In this document: in pieces, positions 1 to 12,574 of the stretch | How the letters are laid out: each line of letters begins with the position of its first letter | Position numbering within the stretch: the stretch's first letter is position 1 | Assembly (NCBI GenBank): GCA_001643675.2 | Contig: LSRY02000050.1 | Coordinates: forward strand, 124,001 to 188,000 | DNA from: Monocercomonoides exilis | Lineage: Eukaryota; Preaxostyla; Oxymonadida; Polymastigidae | Length of the DNA stretch: 64,000 nt | Direction of reading: 5' to 3' | Notes under the pieces: generated by a model | Told to the model about the DNA's origin: nothing | Database searches by the model: none | Seen by the model: only the letters and a program-made list of their open reading frames with translations | Translations under genes and position numbers: made by a program

Positions 1-1020
1 TGGCTCAGAAACTAAATGAGTGCGAAAGGGAATCAAGTCGACTTTGGAAATGTTTGAGGCATTCTCCACAAAAAGATGGTTGCGGACAAAGGGATGGGGA
101 GAAGAAGAAGAAGTTGAAGGAAGAAGAAGAGGAAGAGGAGAAGGAGAAAGAGGCGGAAGAGATAAAGAAAGAGAACTTAAAGATGATGTTAAAGAAGAAG
201 AAGAAGAAGATGATGATGATGAGGGAGATGAGTACTGAGAAGATAAAAGAGGAGGATTCGTCGTTGGAGAAGAAGACGAGGGAGAAGGATAAGAAGAAGA
301 ATAAGAATAAGAAGAAGGAGAAGGATAAGAAGGATAAGAAGAAGAAAGAGTATGAATCGAATTTTCGACTGCTAATTCCACATGATTTCCATCTTTTTTA
401 TCTGACTTCTCTTACTCTTCAATCAACATCACTAGAGCTGCATTCAGCCTTTTCACATCATCTCGTGTCACATCCGCAATATCACCCACATAATCCAATT
501 CTTTTTCTTCTTCCTCTTCCTCCTCCTCCTCTTTTCTCACTTCTTTCTTTTCCTCCTTCTCTTTCTTCTTTTCTTTCTCATCTTCCAATGAAGAATTTGA
601 TAAGCTGTCTTTTTTATTCAATCCATTTGCTTTGCCCGATGAAACCTGCTTAAAAGAAGAGCCAGAATGACACGATGAATGCGAATTGCAGGACGACAAA
701 GAAGAACGAGAAGAGATGCGTGTATGTTCAGATGAAGAAGAAGAGGAGGAGGAGAAAGAAGAGGGAAAAGAATAAGAAGAAGAGAATGAGGAAGAGGAAG
801 AAGAAGAGGAAGAAGAAGGGAATGAGGAAGAGGAAGAAAAAGAAGAGGATGAAGAGGAAGAAGAGGAAGAAGAGGAAGAAGAGGAAGAAGAGGAAGAAGA
901 GGAAGAAGAGGAAGAAGAGGTAGAAGAGGAAGAAGAGGAAGAGGAAGAAGGAGGAGGAGAAGAAGAAGAAAAAGATGATGATGAATAAGGGAGAAGCTGA
1001 GAAAAAATTAAAATCTTCAT
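1..1020 (-). CDS. Ser-rich low-complexity protein, C-terminus off window
   Basis: The frame opens at ATG 1020 after an in-frame TGA just upstream. It runs through a long poly-Ser tract, then an acidic/basic segment containing ELDYVGDIADVTRDDVK, then a second Ser/Pro-rich region. With standard stops it would end at the TAA at 412-414. Read as Gln, it stays open to base 1, so the C-terminus lies outside the window. The Ser tract is a (TTC/TCT) microsatellite, so part of the openness is compositional. The non-repetitive middle looks protein-like. No domain is recognised. A frame switch inside the repeat is possible, because another minus frame over 1000-1080 also reads sensibly. Confidence 0.45.
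735..985. repeat. Purine-rich GAA/GAG microsatellite
   Basis: Imperfect GAAGAG/GAAGAA repeats with strong purine/pyrimidine strand asymmetry. The complementary strand encodes the poly-Ser tract of the minus-strand ORF. Confidence 0.9.
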
Positions 1021-1198
1021 CTTTTGTTAATATTTCCCCTTCAGAAACTGATACGGATGATTCAGACACTCTATTCATGGCACAAAAAAAGTTGATCAAA
1101 ATTTTCAGACTGCGTTTCATTAGTGTCTTCTTTCTTTTAATAGTTTTTATTCTTCTGAAAAAGGAAAACATTCAAATCCTCTTCTTCCAATTGCAACA

Positions 1199-1717
1199 AT
1201 GCTTGCTCTCCCTTCATCAGTCATATCCATTTCATCTTCTGCTTTCATATCTCTATCTATTTTCATTTCTTTTCCCTCTTCTTCTAAACCTTATTCTTCT
1301 TCTTCTTTCTCTGTATCTGCAAAACTTCCAGCTCCAATCACTTCTATCTCTTCTTCTTTTTCCTCTTTTTCTGCTTCTTCTCCAACGTCTTTGTCGTATC
1401 CCTCTCTTCCTCAAGTTTCAAGTACTTCTTCTGCTTCTCCATCACATTTGAATGTGCAATCGACTTATCCTTCTCCTTCTTCTCCTTCTTATTCATCATC
1501 TTCTCCTTCTTCCTTCCCTTCATCCTCCTCTTCCTCTTCATAATCTTCTTTCTCATTTTCTCTTTCTTTCTTTCTTTTTTCTAATTCGTCTTTTTCATCA
1601 TAATAAACTACCACACCATATTATTTTCTATCTTTTCACATTCATCATTTAACAGATTAACTTTCCAGTGGTTTCGAAAAAGCAAGATTTTCCAAAATGA
1701 AATATTCTGAAAAATGA
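1199..1717 (+). CDS. Hypothetical Ser-rich ORF
   Basis: The plus frame opens just after TGA 1058-1060, has its first ATG at 1199 and ends at TGA 1715-1717. Four TAR codons inside it are read as Gln. It is Ser/Pro rich without one pure repeat unit. A minus-strand Glu-rich frame covers the same stretch and is nearly as open, so strand and reality are uncertain. Confidence 0.25.
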
Positions 1718-2543
1718 AAGACAACTCATTTGAATTGGTTTGCTGTTTCATGAACCTTTATGAGTAAAAGTTTTTCTAATAGAAGTGAAGCTTGTTCTTT
1801 TTTGAATGATTTGGAAAAAAAGAACTGTTCTCAACAAAAAAAGAAGCAACAGAAAAAATATGATGTGAAAACGAAAGCTGAGAATAAAAACAAGGATTGG
1901 ACTGAGTGAGAAAAGAAGATTAGTTGAAATATTGGGGAATAGGAAGTTAATTAAAGAAAGAGAATTGGAAATCGTTGTTCATTTGTTTCAATTGGCTTTA
2001 TAAAAGAAAATATATAATGTTGTTATAAAGCTCAAAAAGAAAGATGCTGATCAAATGAAATATGATTATTAAAAAGAAAACCTTGGAAATTAAACTTGAA
2101 AAACGATCAATTTTCTGAATATTTAACTTCGATCCATGAAGATGAAATCCACAAGGAAGCAAAGAACGCAGCAATTTTATGATTTCTAAAGATAAAAATG
2201 AAAAATAACAAATGTTTGATTCTTGTGAGTTAATATGTTGCAAACTATTTCAACTCTTGTTGCATTTTCTTTTTATATGCATTGGCTGAGAATAAGAAAT
2301 GAGTATCTCACAGAGTTTTCCTAAGAATTGATATTGAACCTCATTGAAAAAAGCCATGGATGAGAAACTTATTCATTCTCGGCAAGAAAACAGCTTCAGG
2401 GTTTCATTTCAGTATCGAGGCATTGATAGTGAACAATCCTTTTGTAATTTTCTTTGAAACGACATTTCATTATTGAAAAAACAAAAGGATGAAATAAAGA
2501 TATTTAAATGATGTTTAATTGAAAATTAATGTGACAGACGCAT
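1718..2543. other. AT-rich, no gene seen
   Basis: Short AT-rich frames only. The left terminus expected for the adjoining hAT remnant was looked for here and not found. Confidence 0.5.
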
Positions 2544-5500
2544 TTATCTTTGGTTAATTAATAAAAGTGAATTCAGTGTCTCCAACTGAAGGGAATGTCT
2601 TCTGTCACCTGTAATTCTTCGAATTCGGGAAATAACACGTTCGCACGATGCTTCGCTGCATGGACATGAAATAAGGGACATGCTTATGTTGGCAAATATT
2701 GTAAAGAATAACCCTTTTGAACCTATTATAGAAAAAAACGAATGAGGATTTCGATCCATGTTGCAACATTCAATCGGAAAAAGGAACTCTCCGTACAGTC
2801 TTTACAATTAACCTTTATATCTTCCTTGAAGTCCTCCAATGATTGATCAACGTATTTATCGAAAGCTTGAATCAATCTTAAATCCCAAGATGTTAAATTG
2901 GAATTTTTGGTTTTCAAAATTTCGTTGTTTTTTGAAGCGTTGTCAGTTGCTTTTTGAGTAATTTTTCCGTTTGATCCCACTATTATCACATCAGCTTCAT
3001 CCTCATCTTCAATATTGCTGTTTTCATTTGTTTCTTCTTCATCCATTTGCGTCAATGTATTTGAAGCATCATTTCTCCCTGACAAATGCGAACGCAAAGA
3101 AAACGCGTCAGTGCTTTTGTCTTCCCTCTTGCTTTCATGAGATGAATTATACGAAAATTCATCATCTTCAGCCTCTAATTCTGCCTCAGTTAATCCAAAG
3201 ATATCCTCAAAAATTGTTTCCTATTTTGATTGCTTTTCTTCATTATACTTTTCTGTATTTTCAATCTCTACTGATTCCAGAACATCCAATAATGAAAGAA
3301 ACGATGAAATGTCACTGTATTTCGGAAAATTCGAAATACTACTATCTGTTCTTGCTATTGCGTCACTCGGGCATTCTGTTGAAACATCGTGACAGACAAA
3401 ACTTGATTGTGCAGGCTTCGTTGCTGCAAAGATCGCTTTTTCAAAAGACATTAATGAAAGCGGTGAATGAATGCTTTTGAATGAACATGAACTTTCATCT
3501 AAATTATCAGAAATAAAACAGGATGCTTTTTCCTCAACACTTATTTCGTCAATTGTTTGACCTAACAATTTCATTGCACTGTTTGCTGTTGTCGAGGAAG
3601 ATGAGGAAGCATTGCATGAGAAATCATCTTCATTGATTGGAAAAGATGTTCTTTTTGAATTTCTTGCACAAAATGATGAACATGAATTTGATTCACAGAA
3701 TGAATTTGTCAAATCTGATTCTTCGTTAACAGAAAAGGAATAATCTGTGCGTGAACGTGCTTTGTTTAATGAGCGATGAAGTAAATTTCCAATTTCCGTA
3801 TTGAAGAAGCTTGTGAATTGTTCGTTCCAAAATTGATTCAAACCAAATGGAGTTAACGAAAAAGCAAGAGCAATTATATCTCCTCTTTGACAAGTCAAAA
3901 AAGTGTTGTAAAAATCTATGTACAAATCTGTAGTGCATTTAGACCAAGATGGGATAATAAAATAACGGTTTTGAGAAATTGTGCAATATCTTCCACAAGT
4001 TTTCAATAATTCTGGAAAAACGTATCTCAATTTTGATGAATCTTTTTCTAAAAACAAATGCAACACATATAGGGGAAAAAGCAATATCTCAAATTTCAAC
4101 ACTTCCAAAATAAAACATTCTGTCAGAAGTTCTTCTTTTATTGCTATTTCTTTTTTCATCCTGAAATATTTGCACATCTGATAAATGCATGACCATCTTG
4201 TAGAAACAAATGTGGGACACTTACTCAAAAAAACATTTTTGTATTTTGAAAAATGAGTTTTTTTGGAAAACTCAATTATTTGCTGTAAAATATTCGATAA
4301 AAAATCGTTTCCGTTGATGATTCTTGAAAGAATTCGATTTCACAAATGGTTCATGCAATAGACAAAAATTGGACAGAATGAATTATGTTTTTTTTCTCAA
4401 ATGTCTGTAGACTCCACCGTATTTATTTGTTCAAGTGCAAGTTTCTGAGGCTTAAGACCATCACTGCAAAAGCAACGAACTTCAGAATTCAGATTTCTCA
4501 TTTCACACATCACAGACAATGATAGTTTTTCAAAATCGCTTTTTGTGTAACATGATGGATACAATTTCCAGAATAATGGTTTTGCATTCATTAACAAAGG
4601 GACAATATTTACTACAGTAAATTTTTGCCCAGCAACAACACCTCCATCCATCACAACAGCAACTGCTGTGTTTGAAACATATTTTGACACTAAGATTTCA
4701 TTCATTTTCTTTTCTTGAGACAATAAAGTTGAAACCTTTCTTGGTGTTATTTAAGGGAATATTAGTATTGAAGGAATTGTTGGATTTTGCTGAGAAACTT
4801 TGACAAGACCAGAAATGAACTCATTGAACTCTGTTGATGAAGCTGAAAGAAATGAAACATTACACTGGCTGATAAATCGAATGAACAAAGGTTGCATTTG
4901 CTTAAAAGGATTTAATTGACTTTTCATATTCTCCTTTTTTTGATTTGATTTTTCGACTTCATTTGATTTTGGTTTCATATAAAATTCCACACTTTGATTC
5001 GACAATAAATAACACTTGTGATTCTCAATTGAGTAATTGCCTCTTCTTCCTGAAAAACCGCACGCAATTCCTTTTTTTGAATTGGGGCACAAGAAATAAC
5101 GATGTCCATCCTTTTTTTGATTCCCGTCCGGCAAAACAGGTATGAAAGATATCCATAACACATTTTTGTAAATTTCTAATGATATTTTCGTCATCATTTT
5201 TGTTAAATCTCTTGGATGCCTATAAACTTATAAAAATTGGAATATTGAAAAATTCATTCTTTTCTACGAAGATAACGCACTGTTTCCTTTGTCTGTTGCC
5301 TTGATCAATTCCAATGAAACAAATTCACAGTTTTTGCTCGACAAATCATCCAACTTTTTGATGAATGATGCTTGCTTAATCCAGTCAAAAAAGCAAAAAA
5401 TGATAAAACGTAAAAACAAAAGCGATAAACAACATACGATTGTTGGATTAGAAAGAGATAGCTTTAGCTCCTGAGGGAGATTCGTTATGCTATTTGGATC

Positions 5501-5593
5501 CATAATCTTTAAACCAAGTGACAGACTTTTCCAGAAAGTGACTTCCAGTGGATTTTGAAATTCCAAGTTTCGCTGATCTTGTCAGTAAACCAT
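2544..5593 (-). pseudogene. hAT-family transposase, degenerate
   Basis: Transcribed right to left. The N-terminal part (5593-4397) is one frame if TAR codons at 5264 and 4751 are Gln. It carries a Cys/His cluster (CPNSKKGIACGF ... HKC) resembling a BED-type zinc finger. After a frame change comes CPIFVYCMNHL followed by an in-frame TGA (4340-4342). The frame then continues through FVSTRWSCIYQM, the hAT-like TRW region, and crosses a TAG at 3221-3223. After a frameshift near 2745 the C-terminus holds the hAT dimerisation signature, SCPCSEASCERVISRIRR and RRHSLQLETLNSLL. Known of the family: hAT transposases cut and paste with 8-bp target duplications. At least one nonsense codon and two frame changes make it inactive. 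The internal Gln-TAR codons show the element evolved under the host code. Confidence 0.8.
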
Positions 5594-5777
5594 AATTCAC
5601 TCAATTCACAACATTTTTAAAATTATATTATTAATATTCAATTATCATTCAAAAAAGTGTTGTCATTCTTATGAAAATTATTCCAATATAATGAACATTA
5701 AAAGTGAATATTTTTTCTGAAAAAAAAAACCAAAAAATGAGATTTCAAAAAAAGGTTTTGATCATGAAATAATTGTC

Positions 5778-5833
5778 CTGTCGGTCACCTGTGTCAGTTA
5801 CTGGAGAAATTTGCCACTTGTCGCACAGGTCTA
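5778..5833 (+). other. Right terminus related to TAGGCC elements
   Basis: The end TTGTCGCACAGGTCTA closely resembles the right ends of elements A and B (TTGTCGCAAAGGCCTA). It sits about 200 bp beyond the 5' side of the hAT transposase remnant, so it is plausibly that element's terminus. No matching left end or target duplication was found. Confidence 0.5.
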
Positions 5834-5899
5834 AAAACATTAATACATTTTTTGTCTCAATATTATCAATCAAAATTAAAAAAAAATATTTGTTTAACG

Positions 5900-6643
5900 A
5901 TGTCTTTGAAAAGAAAATTTAAACTGATTTAGAAGATGCAAACGTATTTGTTGAAAACAATTAATTTTCACAATTTTGGCAACTCATTTTTCAGCTATCC
6001 TTTCAAATAGTCTAATGTCCCTCAATGCATTGATTTCTGGTGTGTTGAAAAAAGAATCAGACATTTGTTTTCTTTTCAAATCCAATCAGCTTTTGAAGAA
6101 ATAACAATCTCCAATTACCGTTCCAACTTCTTCACTCCCACACCTTCCATATGGATTCACTGTTCAAACACTATTTATAAACTGGATTTGGAGATATCCT
6201 GCTTTCATTCATTCTCATTCATTTCCACCAACTACCCTGAAAACAAAATAAAAAACAGTCAACAGATAAATATTCATATAAAGAAAAATAAATATACACC
6301 AAACGGACCTTCGAATGTTTTTTTCCAAACACACTCATCTTCACAGCCATCATTATTCAAAAAAACACTCTTTTGCTTCAACCTCAATGTGGTAGAAAAC
6401 AACATTTCATCCCTCTCCACAAAATAATTAATACATCTCACTGGCGGGTCTTTTCAGCCCGTACACATTGTTGTGGATGTTCAGAGGTGTTTTTTCTGTT
6501 TTTGTCATGATCATCTCCTTTTATAATATTCTCAACCACCAAAAGAAGTATTTGATGTCTATCTCACCAACACTATGCATAGGAGGGATATGGGGCAGAG
6601 AAGAGATGGAAGAGGATTATTTGTAGCAAGGGGTGAAAGTTGA
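5900..6643 (+). CDS. Hypothetical ORF, 247 aa
   Basis: ATG at 5900 to TGA at 6641-6643, open only if several TAR codons are Gln. No domain, signal or repeat is recognised, and the composition follows the local base composition. With a single stop codon, an ORF of this size can arise by chance. Confidence 0.25.
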
Positions 6644-7204
6644 GAGTTTTATGAAATGTTAATATTTCAAGAATGATTTTTGAATGAAAGAAATTTTGAG
6701 ACAAAGGGACGGGGAAGAGCAGGTGGAGATTTGGAGAAGATAATGTTGTAAATATGTGGAGAAGTTGCTTGGGATGATGAAGGAAGGCTTATTGTTGATG
6801 GGAGAAATGGATTTTGAAAAGAAAGAAAAGAGGGTAAAAGCTTGAAAGAAGAAGGAAAATGAGAAATGTTAGATCAGAAGATGGGAAACTTTTATGAAAG
6901 GAGAAGATTATTTGGAAGAGACTGCGAAAGATGAAGAAAAGGAGGGAATTGAAATTTTCTGATAATTTTGGGGGTTGAATGGAAGAGGTAAAATCAAAAG
7001 GAATGGAATTTGAGAGATATTCTCATTTTCTATTTTTGAGGGGAAATGAGAGGAAATCGCAAAATTAAATTCAATTGACTTTGGAAAAATACATCAAGAG
7101 TGATTTCCACAATCTGTTCTTCACAAATATTGTGATTGAGTTTTTGTTAACCAATCTGAAATTTATACAGCGAGCGAGCCATTTTGGCCAATCAACAACT
7201 TCAT
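6644..7204. other. No gene seen
   Basis: Purine-rich (G/A) plus strand with frequent TGA in all three plus frames. No recognisable feature. Confidence 0.5.
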
Positions 7205-7675
7205 TCAAATTATTCTCAACTTCTCGAATTTCGTACGTCTGATTCCGCATTTCTCAACTGCATCTTCTTCTTTGCCTTCTTTCACATTCATCTTTGTTGA
7301 TCCTCTTACTTCCTGCTGGGTCATAGAATCGAACCAATTGTAGATTATCTTGTCTTTCTTCTGCGGATTATGCAAGTTATTGGAATATGAGAGTCTGTTT
7401 CTATGACACTCACGAATCATTTTTTGGAGAGCTATTCGGGTCACAACATTCGTTTTCTGAGCCATCAATTGGCGCTATTGCGTTCGTGAAAAGATAAATT
7501 TTATTGTTGAATAGGTTAAAGGACATCCATTTTGAATGTTATTTTGTGTTTGCGTGTGCGCTTGCTGTTTGTACTGTTGTGTCCAGGTAAATTTGAAAGC
7601 CTGTGCTCCTTCGTTATGTTCTGAATTGGAAGGACACTCCAAACTATTTCTTGGGTCTTTCGACAATTACCTCAT
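7205..7675 (-). CDS. Hypothetical basic protein, 156 aa
   Basis: ATG at 7675 and TGA at 7205-7207. The frame crosses TAA (7667-7669) and TAG (7475-7477), both read as Gln and both inside Gln-rich contexts such as FTWTQQYKQQAHTQTQNN. The second half, with KDKIIYNWFDSMTQQEVR, is rich in Lys/Glu and looks like a folded or helical protein. No family is recognised. Natural start and stop, plus Gln codons in Gln-rich surroundings, make this more credible than most short ORFs here. Confidence 0.5.
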
Positions 7676-7835
7676 GGATAGAGAAAATTTGGAGTGGTTT
7701 GTGCTTTTGCCTTTTTGTTTAAAATGATATCTTTGTTGACTCGTTTGTTATTTCTGTTTCTATTTTCTGTATTTCTGCGGTGCTTGGAAAACAACATGCT
7801 TTTCACTTCATCAACACAGGCTTCAGTCATTTGTT

Positions 7836-8159
7836 GTGCGTGTCCTATCTGGCTTCTTCAGCCTTGCAGGTGCTCGGCGTGCTGTGTCATCAGCCTCTTT
7901 GCAACCGATCGGATCAGAGGAGCCAGCGATCCCCATTGCAGCGCGAGAGAGGAGGTTTATTGAGTCGCTGGGGAAGCAGCAGGAAACACACACAGCCAAC
8001 GATCCCCGCTTTCCAGCACAAATTCCTGCTGAGTTAACACTCCCTTATGCAGCATGCTCTCCTCCCTTGCCATCCGCACAGCCTCGCTCTGATTGCATGG
8101 GTAGCTCTTTGGCTGGGCAAGACAAGACAGACATTTCTCTTTCAGCGGCCAGAGATTGA
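7836..8159 (+). CDS. GC-richer coding fragment
   Basis: A locally GC-rich stretch. The plus frame containing GARRAVSSASLQPIGSEEPA ends at TGA 8157-8159. Composition and residue order suggest true coding sequence. It has no clear start and may be an exon or remnant. Product unknown. Confidence 0.3.
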   Translation: MRVLSGFFSLAGARRAVSSASLQPIGSEEPAIPIAARERRFIESLGKQQETHTANDPRFPAQIPAELTLPYAACSPPLPSAQPRSDCMGSSLAGQDKTDISLSAARD

Positions 8160-8234
8160 ATATCTGGCTCTATTCAGATCCCGCAGATTCCTCTGTCTTC
8201 AAACAGATCGTCCTGTTCCTCTTCCTCACCTTCT

Positions 8235-8455
8235 TCTTCTTCTTCTTCCTCTTCCTCTTCTTTTTCTTTTTCTTTTTCTTTTTCTTTTTCTTTTTCTTCA
8301 TCTTCCTCTTCTTCTTCTTCCTCTTCCGCTTCTTCTTCTTCTTCTTCTTCTTCTTCTTCTTCTTCTTCTTCTTCTTCTTCTTCTTCAATTTCTTCTTCCT
8401 CTTCTTCTTTTTCTTCTTCTTCACCTTCTTTTCCTCTTCCTCCTCCTCCTCCTTC
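8235..8455. repeat. TTC/CTT microsatellite
   Basis: Long pyrimidine tract of TTC and TTTTTC units. The Phe-, Leu- and Glu-rich ORFs over it are artefacts of the repeat. Confidence 0.95.
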
Positions 8456-8795
8456 TCCTCCCCAACCCTTCCATTCATCAAGCACAGCTTAGGGCGTTCG
8501 TTCAAAGTGAAGCTGCAGAATGTGATTGATCTATATACCAGTGTTGTTTGAAGCGCTTTACTGTCGATGGATGTTCCACCTTCGCTGCGCTGTGCGTTTT
8601 CTGTTGAACAGTTAATGGTCTGCGTCTTCGACGACATCCGCAGGCCGAGGGGACTAAACGCAATGACCCACATAGCGAACCAGAATTGAATGGAAATTTT
8701 GAAATTTTCTGTAAAAATAAAATATATTTCATTAATTGTTTCATTTATTTTTGTTAATCTTTATTTTGCTTTTCAAATATTTTTCTTTATTTAAA

Positions 8796-10569
8796 TTTTT
8801 TTGTTCACTCTCAAATGATGAATAGTTACGATGGTGGAATAATATCTATGATTTAACAATTGTCTTGCAAAGCAATAAAGATTATTTGCTGAATGGTGCT
8901 GTTGCAAAGCAATTGATCAGATTCATGAGGTTTGTCAGAAAATATTTATTGAGATTTTGTTCACAAGTTTTTCTTTCTTTCTTCTTTTTGATCAAATTCT
9001 TTTTCTTTCTTCCTTTTTACACCCACTTTTTCGCTCGTTCGTTTCATTATTCACAAATACACAAATATATTCACATCCAGTTTCCACTGGTACCCCCTTG
9101 TCTCTTCTTCTCTTCGTGTAACCAACAAGTTCATCACCAACGGTGCTGTGTTCCACTCTGTGTTCCTGCGCAAAGGCATTCTCCAGCCCATCCACCTCCT
9201 GCTGCACTAGCGTTTCGCTGAAAACAACGACAAGGCCTCTTCTATTCTTCTCTCGCTGATCAGCAAGTCGTTCAAGCTGTTTGCCAGCTCGCTTGACAAG
9301 GCGCTGTTTAATGAGCTGGTCGAGCTGATGTACTCACCACAGGCAATTGTGCGGAACAACGCGTCGGAAATCGTCGAGGAGCTTGCTGAAGGATGAGGGC
9401 TGGATGAAAAAGGAGAAGGAGAAGAAAAACGAGAAAGATAATGAAGCGAACAACGAACCAACAGTTACGAAGGAGGAGCTGCTGCACCGTTTCCTGAGTC
9501 AGATCTTTGTGCCGAATCTTGTTGGAGAACTGGCTTCACCAACGGAGACTGACATGGCGAAAATAATAACTGCTGGTACTTTGCTTAATCTGTATGCACC
9601 TGTTGGGAAAAAGAGGAACAGGAGAAGATACGGAGGAAAATGATGATGATGAGGATGAAGAAAAGGAGAGTGTAACGAAAGAGATGAAAAAGAAAAAGAA
9701 GAAGATTGGTGTTCATGTCCGTCCTATCCTCGCACACAAGGTCATTCGCCCACTTTGGCTCGACTGCGTTCTTTCCTGTACTCACCTTTGCTGTTAATTT
9801 CATTGATTGCCTCATTACTAATTCCATGCTACGCCGATCCCACCATTACATGCTCCACCCACAGCCTGAAAAATATATGCATCTCCACGCTCCTACAAAA
9901 GGCAGAGCAAAACAACCACAGTGTAACATGGTCCAATGAGAAGAGAAGAACTGCCATATCTGAGTCACTGAGCGCGCTCCTCAACAACAAGAATGATTTT
10001 CTTCTTTCAGAATCGAATTTGAAAGAGGGTTATATCAATCCCTCAACCGCTTGCTCCTTCTCCTTCATTCACTTCCTCTTCTTCTTCTCCCAAGCTGCAA
10101 CTTATTCCACAACCTTAACTCATGTTCATATACAGCGCTCACAGAACAGCAAATTGAACAGAACTTGTCAAAAAAAAGGAGGAGTCGATGAAGCTCAACC
10201 CAATCAATTCTGTAAGCGAACATGGGTGAGAGCAGTAGAAAGGGAAGGGAAAAGATAAAGTGTTCAGAACGTGTCAAACTTCATAAGAGAGGGAAGAACT
10301 TTGCATGCCATTGTTTAATTGCTGCTGATGCTGAGAGCAGAAGAGAGAAAAGGGGACAGATTTAAAGAAGAGCTGAAGAAAAACAGTTTTGTCCCTCTAA
10401 ATGTGTAACTCGTGGAGAAAAGATATTGCTGCAATTGGGAGAGATGAGAGCGATGATGAAGAGAGAGTCAAATGAAGGGGAAGCTGGAACGAAAGAAAAG
10501 GATGATCAAGAGAAAGAGGAAGAAGATGATGAAAAGGGGGAATAAATTGCATTTACGAAAAAAGAATGA
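8796..10569 (+). pseudogene. Helical-repeat (HEAT/ARM-like) gene, frame-broken
   Basis: A first exon with LQSNKDYLLNGAVAKQLIRF ends near 8934. A likely intron (GTCAGA ... AAG, 8935-9129) joins it to ITNGAVFHSVFLRKGILQPI. There a TAG is read as Gln in LLLHQRFAENND. The rest reads as amphipathic helices (SLDKALFNELVELMYSPQ), then a charged linker and LLHRFLSQIFVPNLVGEL, then several more segments, the last ending at TGA 10567-10569. Successive segments lie in different frames, with breaks near 9385, 9620, 9770 and 10430. GC content and residue use are better than the surroundings, so it was a real gene. The helical-repeat assignment rests on pattern only. The breaks may be mutations, assembly errors or very short introns. 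Confidence 0.5.
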
Positions 10570-11124
10570 GGGTTGTGTCATATTCAATGTTGATTTCGAC
10601 ACATGAGCAACAAGAGCAGGAACTTTGGAAAAGAATGCAGTTAATGAAATGAGATTTTTAAAAATGTCGAGCATAAATGACAGAAAACGATGTAGTGAAT
10701 CGAGAAAAAAATAAAAATTGTATTTTTAATGAAGAATAAAAAGATAAGTGAAGGAGTTGAGTCAATGATTTTTTTTTTAATTGCAGTTTCCTGAATCACA
10801 CAATTTTCGTTTGCCGAATCTGTTGAGTTGTTCAGCGGATACTGGAATATTTTGATGAGGTTTCAGCTGGATTAGTGAAAAGTGCATTTTTTTTTCCGCG
10901 GAAAAATAAAAATTCACTAATTTGTTGCATTTTTTTAAGTTCTTTGAATATTTTTACCCTTTTATTGGCTTTGTTTAACATGTTAAGTATCTTTTTTTTC
11001 AATGTGTTTTGTTGGTTAAACTTTATTAATTTTTAGGTTCATTTTTACAAAACTTGACCTGAAAAATTCTTTTCCACAAAAACATCAAAAAGCTTTTTTT
11101 TTATGTATATATAAATAAAACAAA
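10570..11124. other. AT-rich intergenic, no gene seen
   Basis: No supported gene. It ends with the 8-bp target duplication AAAACAAA (11117-11124) flanking element A. Confidence 0.5.
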
Positions 11125-11449
11125 TAGGCCTTTGCGACAGACCGACTTTTTTTTAACTGCTCGACAAGTCGACCGACAAGAGAGTCACAAAACTTTTTAT
11201 TAAAATAATTTAAAAATATTTATTTTTATATAACTCATTCTTTTACATGAATTTTTCTTGTTTTTGTTCAAAAAAATATTTTTTATTGCATTTGATGACA
11301 TACAACATTATTTTGAATTTTTTCTAATGAATAATCACAAAAAATGCATTTTTTAATGGGTTATCGACAGATCTTTGTTGAGGTCAGTCTGTAGAAAGAT
11401 CAGTCAGTCGAAAGATCAGCCGGTCGAGATCAACCTGTGGAATGTATAA

Positions 11450-12574
11450 ACGATTTGTTTTATTTTATTGTATTTAATCAATAAATGAAATTGTTTTTTG
11501 TTTCGATTATTCAAAGAATAATATTCTGATTAAAAAAATGAAATAAAACAATAGAAGTTGATTGATTAATTTTTGTTGAATTTTCAAATCATTTGTGCAC
11601 AAATCCGTAGCTCGTTAGAAATTTATTTTGCATTCATCTCACAAAGTTCATTTCTTTACTGTTCAGTGAAACAAGAAAGAAGCATTCCAGATTTTGTTTT
11701 TATATTTGTGAGCAAACACTATTCTTGAGCAAATAACAGGAGAATGAATGCGAAACGTTTGAAAAAGATTTTTGTTCTGACTTTTTAATAAGATGAATAG
11801 ATAAAGAAGCAAAGTCGAATTTTCTATCCTAAAGACGAAGAATGGCTATTATCTGTGGAAATTTGAGCATTAAAATATTTGTTGAAAGAGGAAAAATTAC
11901 TCACAATATGAAAAATAAAGGGATGAGCGACACTCATGAACAACAAAGCTTTTAATGCAATTTTCGGAAATTTCAAATCGAGAATGAAGCTGTTAAGGAT
12001 TTTGAAAAAGAAATAGGAGCAAACGTTGTCAAATGAAGAAGAAGAAAAATGAACAATCTTCATGGTATTTGTTTTATTTTTTCACTTTTTCTCCTCCAAT
12101 TTTTCTTCTTCAAGAAGCACAACATTTCTTCATACTTCAACAAGCAAACAAAATCAACTGCAATCGTTGATCACTCTAAAATATCCTCTTCTCTTCCAGC
12201 TGACAATTATTGCACTTCTTCTTCTTCATCTTTTATTTAATCTGCACATGAGTTTGAAGGGAAGAAAAGAGAGAAAAGACTGAAGTGAAAGTGAGGGAAA
12301 ATAAGGTGATGAAGGAAATGCATTATCAGCCAAAAAGCAATGATAGTGAAAGTGGAAAGAAACCATATAAACATCAAACACAAAGCAAATACAAGGAAAT
12401 ATCTATGTTGGTACGAAAAATATTTATTTTTCTTTTTTGGTTGTTCTATTCTATTTTTCATAATATTCTATCTATGTATCTTCTATTTATTCTATTTGAC
12501 GTATTTTTCGAAATATGCTACTGTTAATTTCTTAGTATTTCCCACAGATTCATATTAGATTCTGCCCATGGCGC
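11450..12574. other. AT-rich interior of element A
   Basis: No gene can be supported. Short Phe/Ser-rich frames near 12050-12240 reflect pyrimidine runs. Confidence 0.4.

Noticed and set aside
2041-2540. Left terminus of the hAT-like element
   Set aside because: No TAGRCC...GCGACA sequence and no copy of the right flank AAAACATT adjoining one was found.
8156-8673. Phe-, Leu-, Lys- or Glu-rich ORFs on both strands
   Set aside because: All are readings of the TTC/CTT microsatellite.
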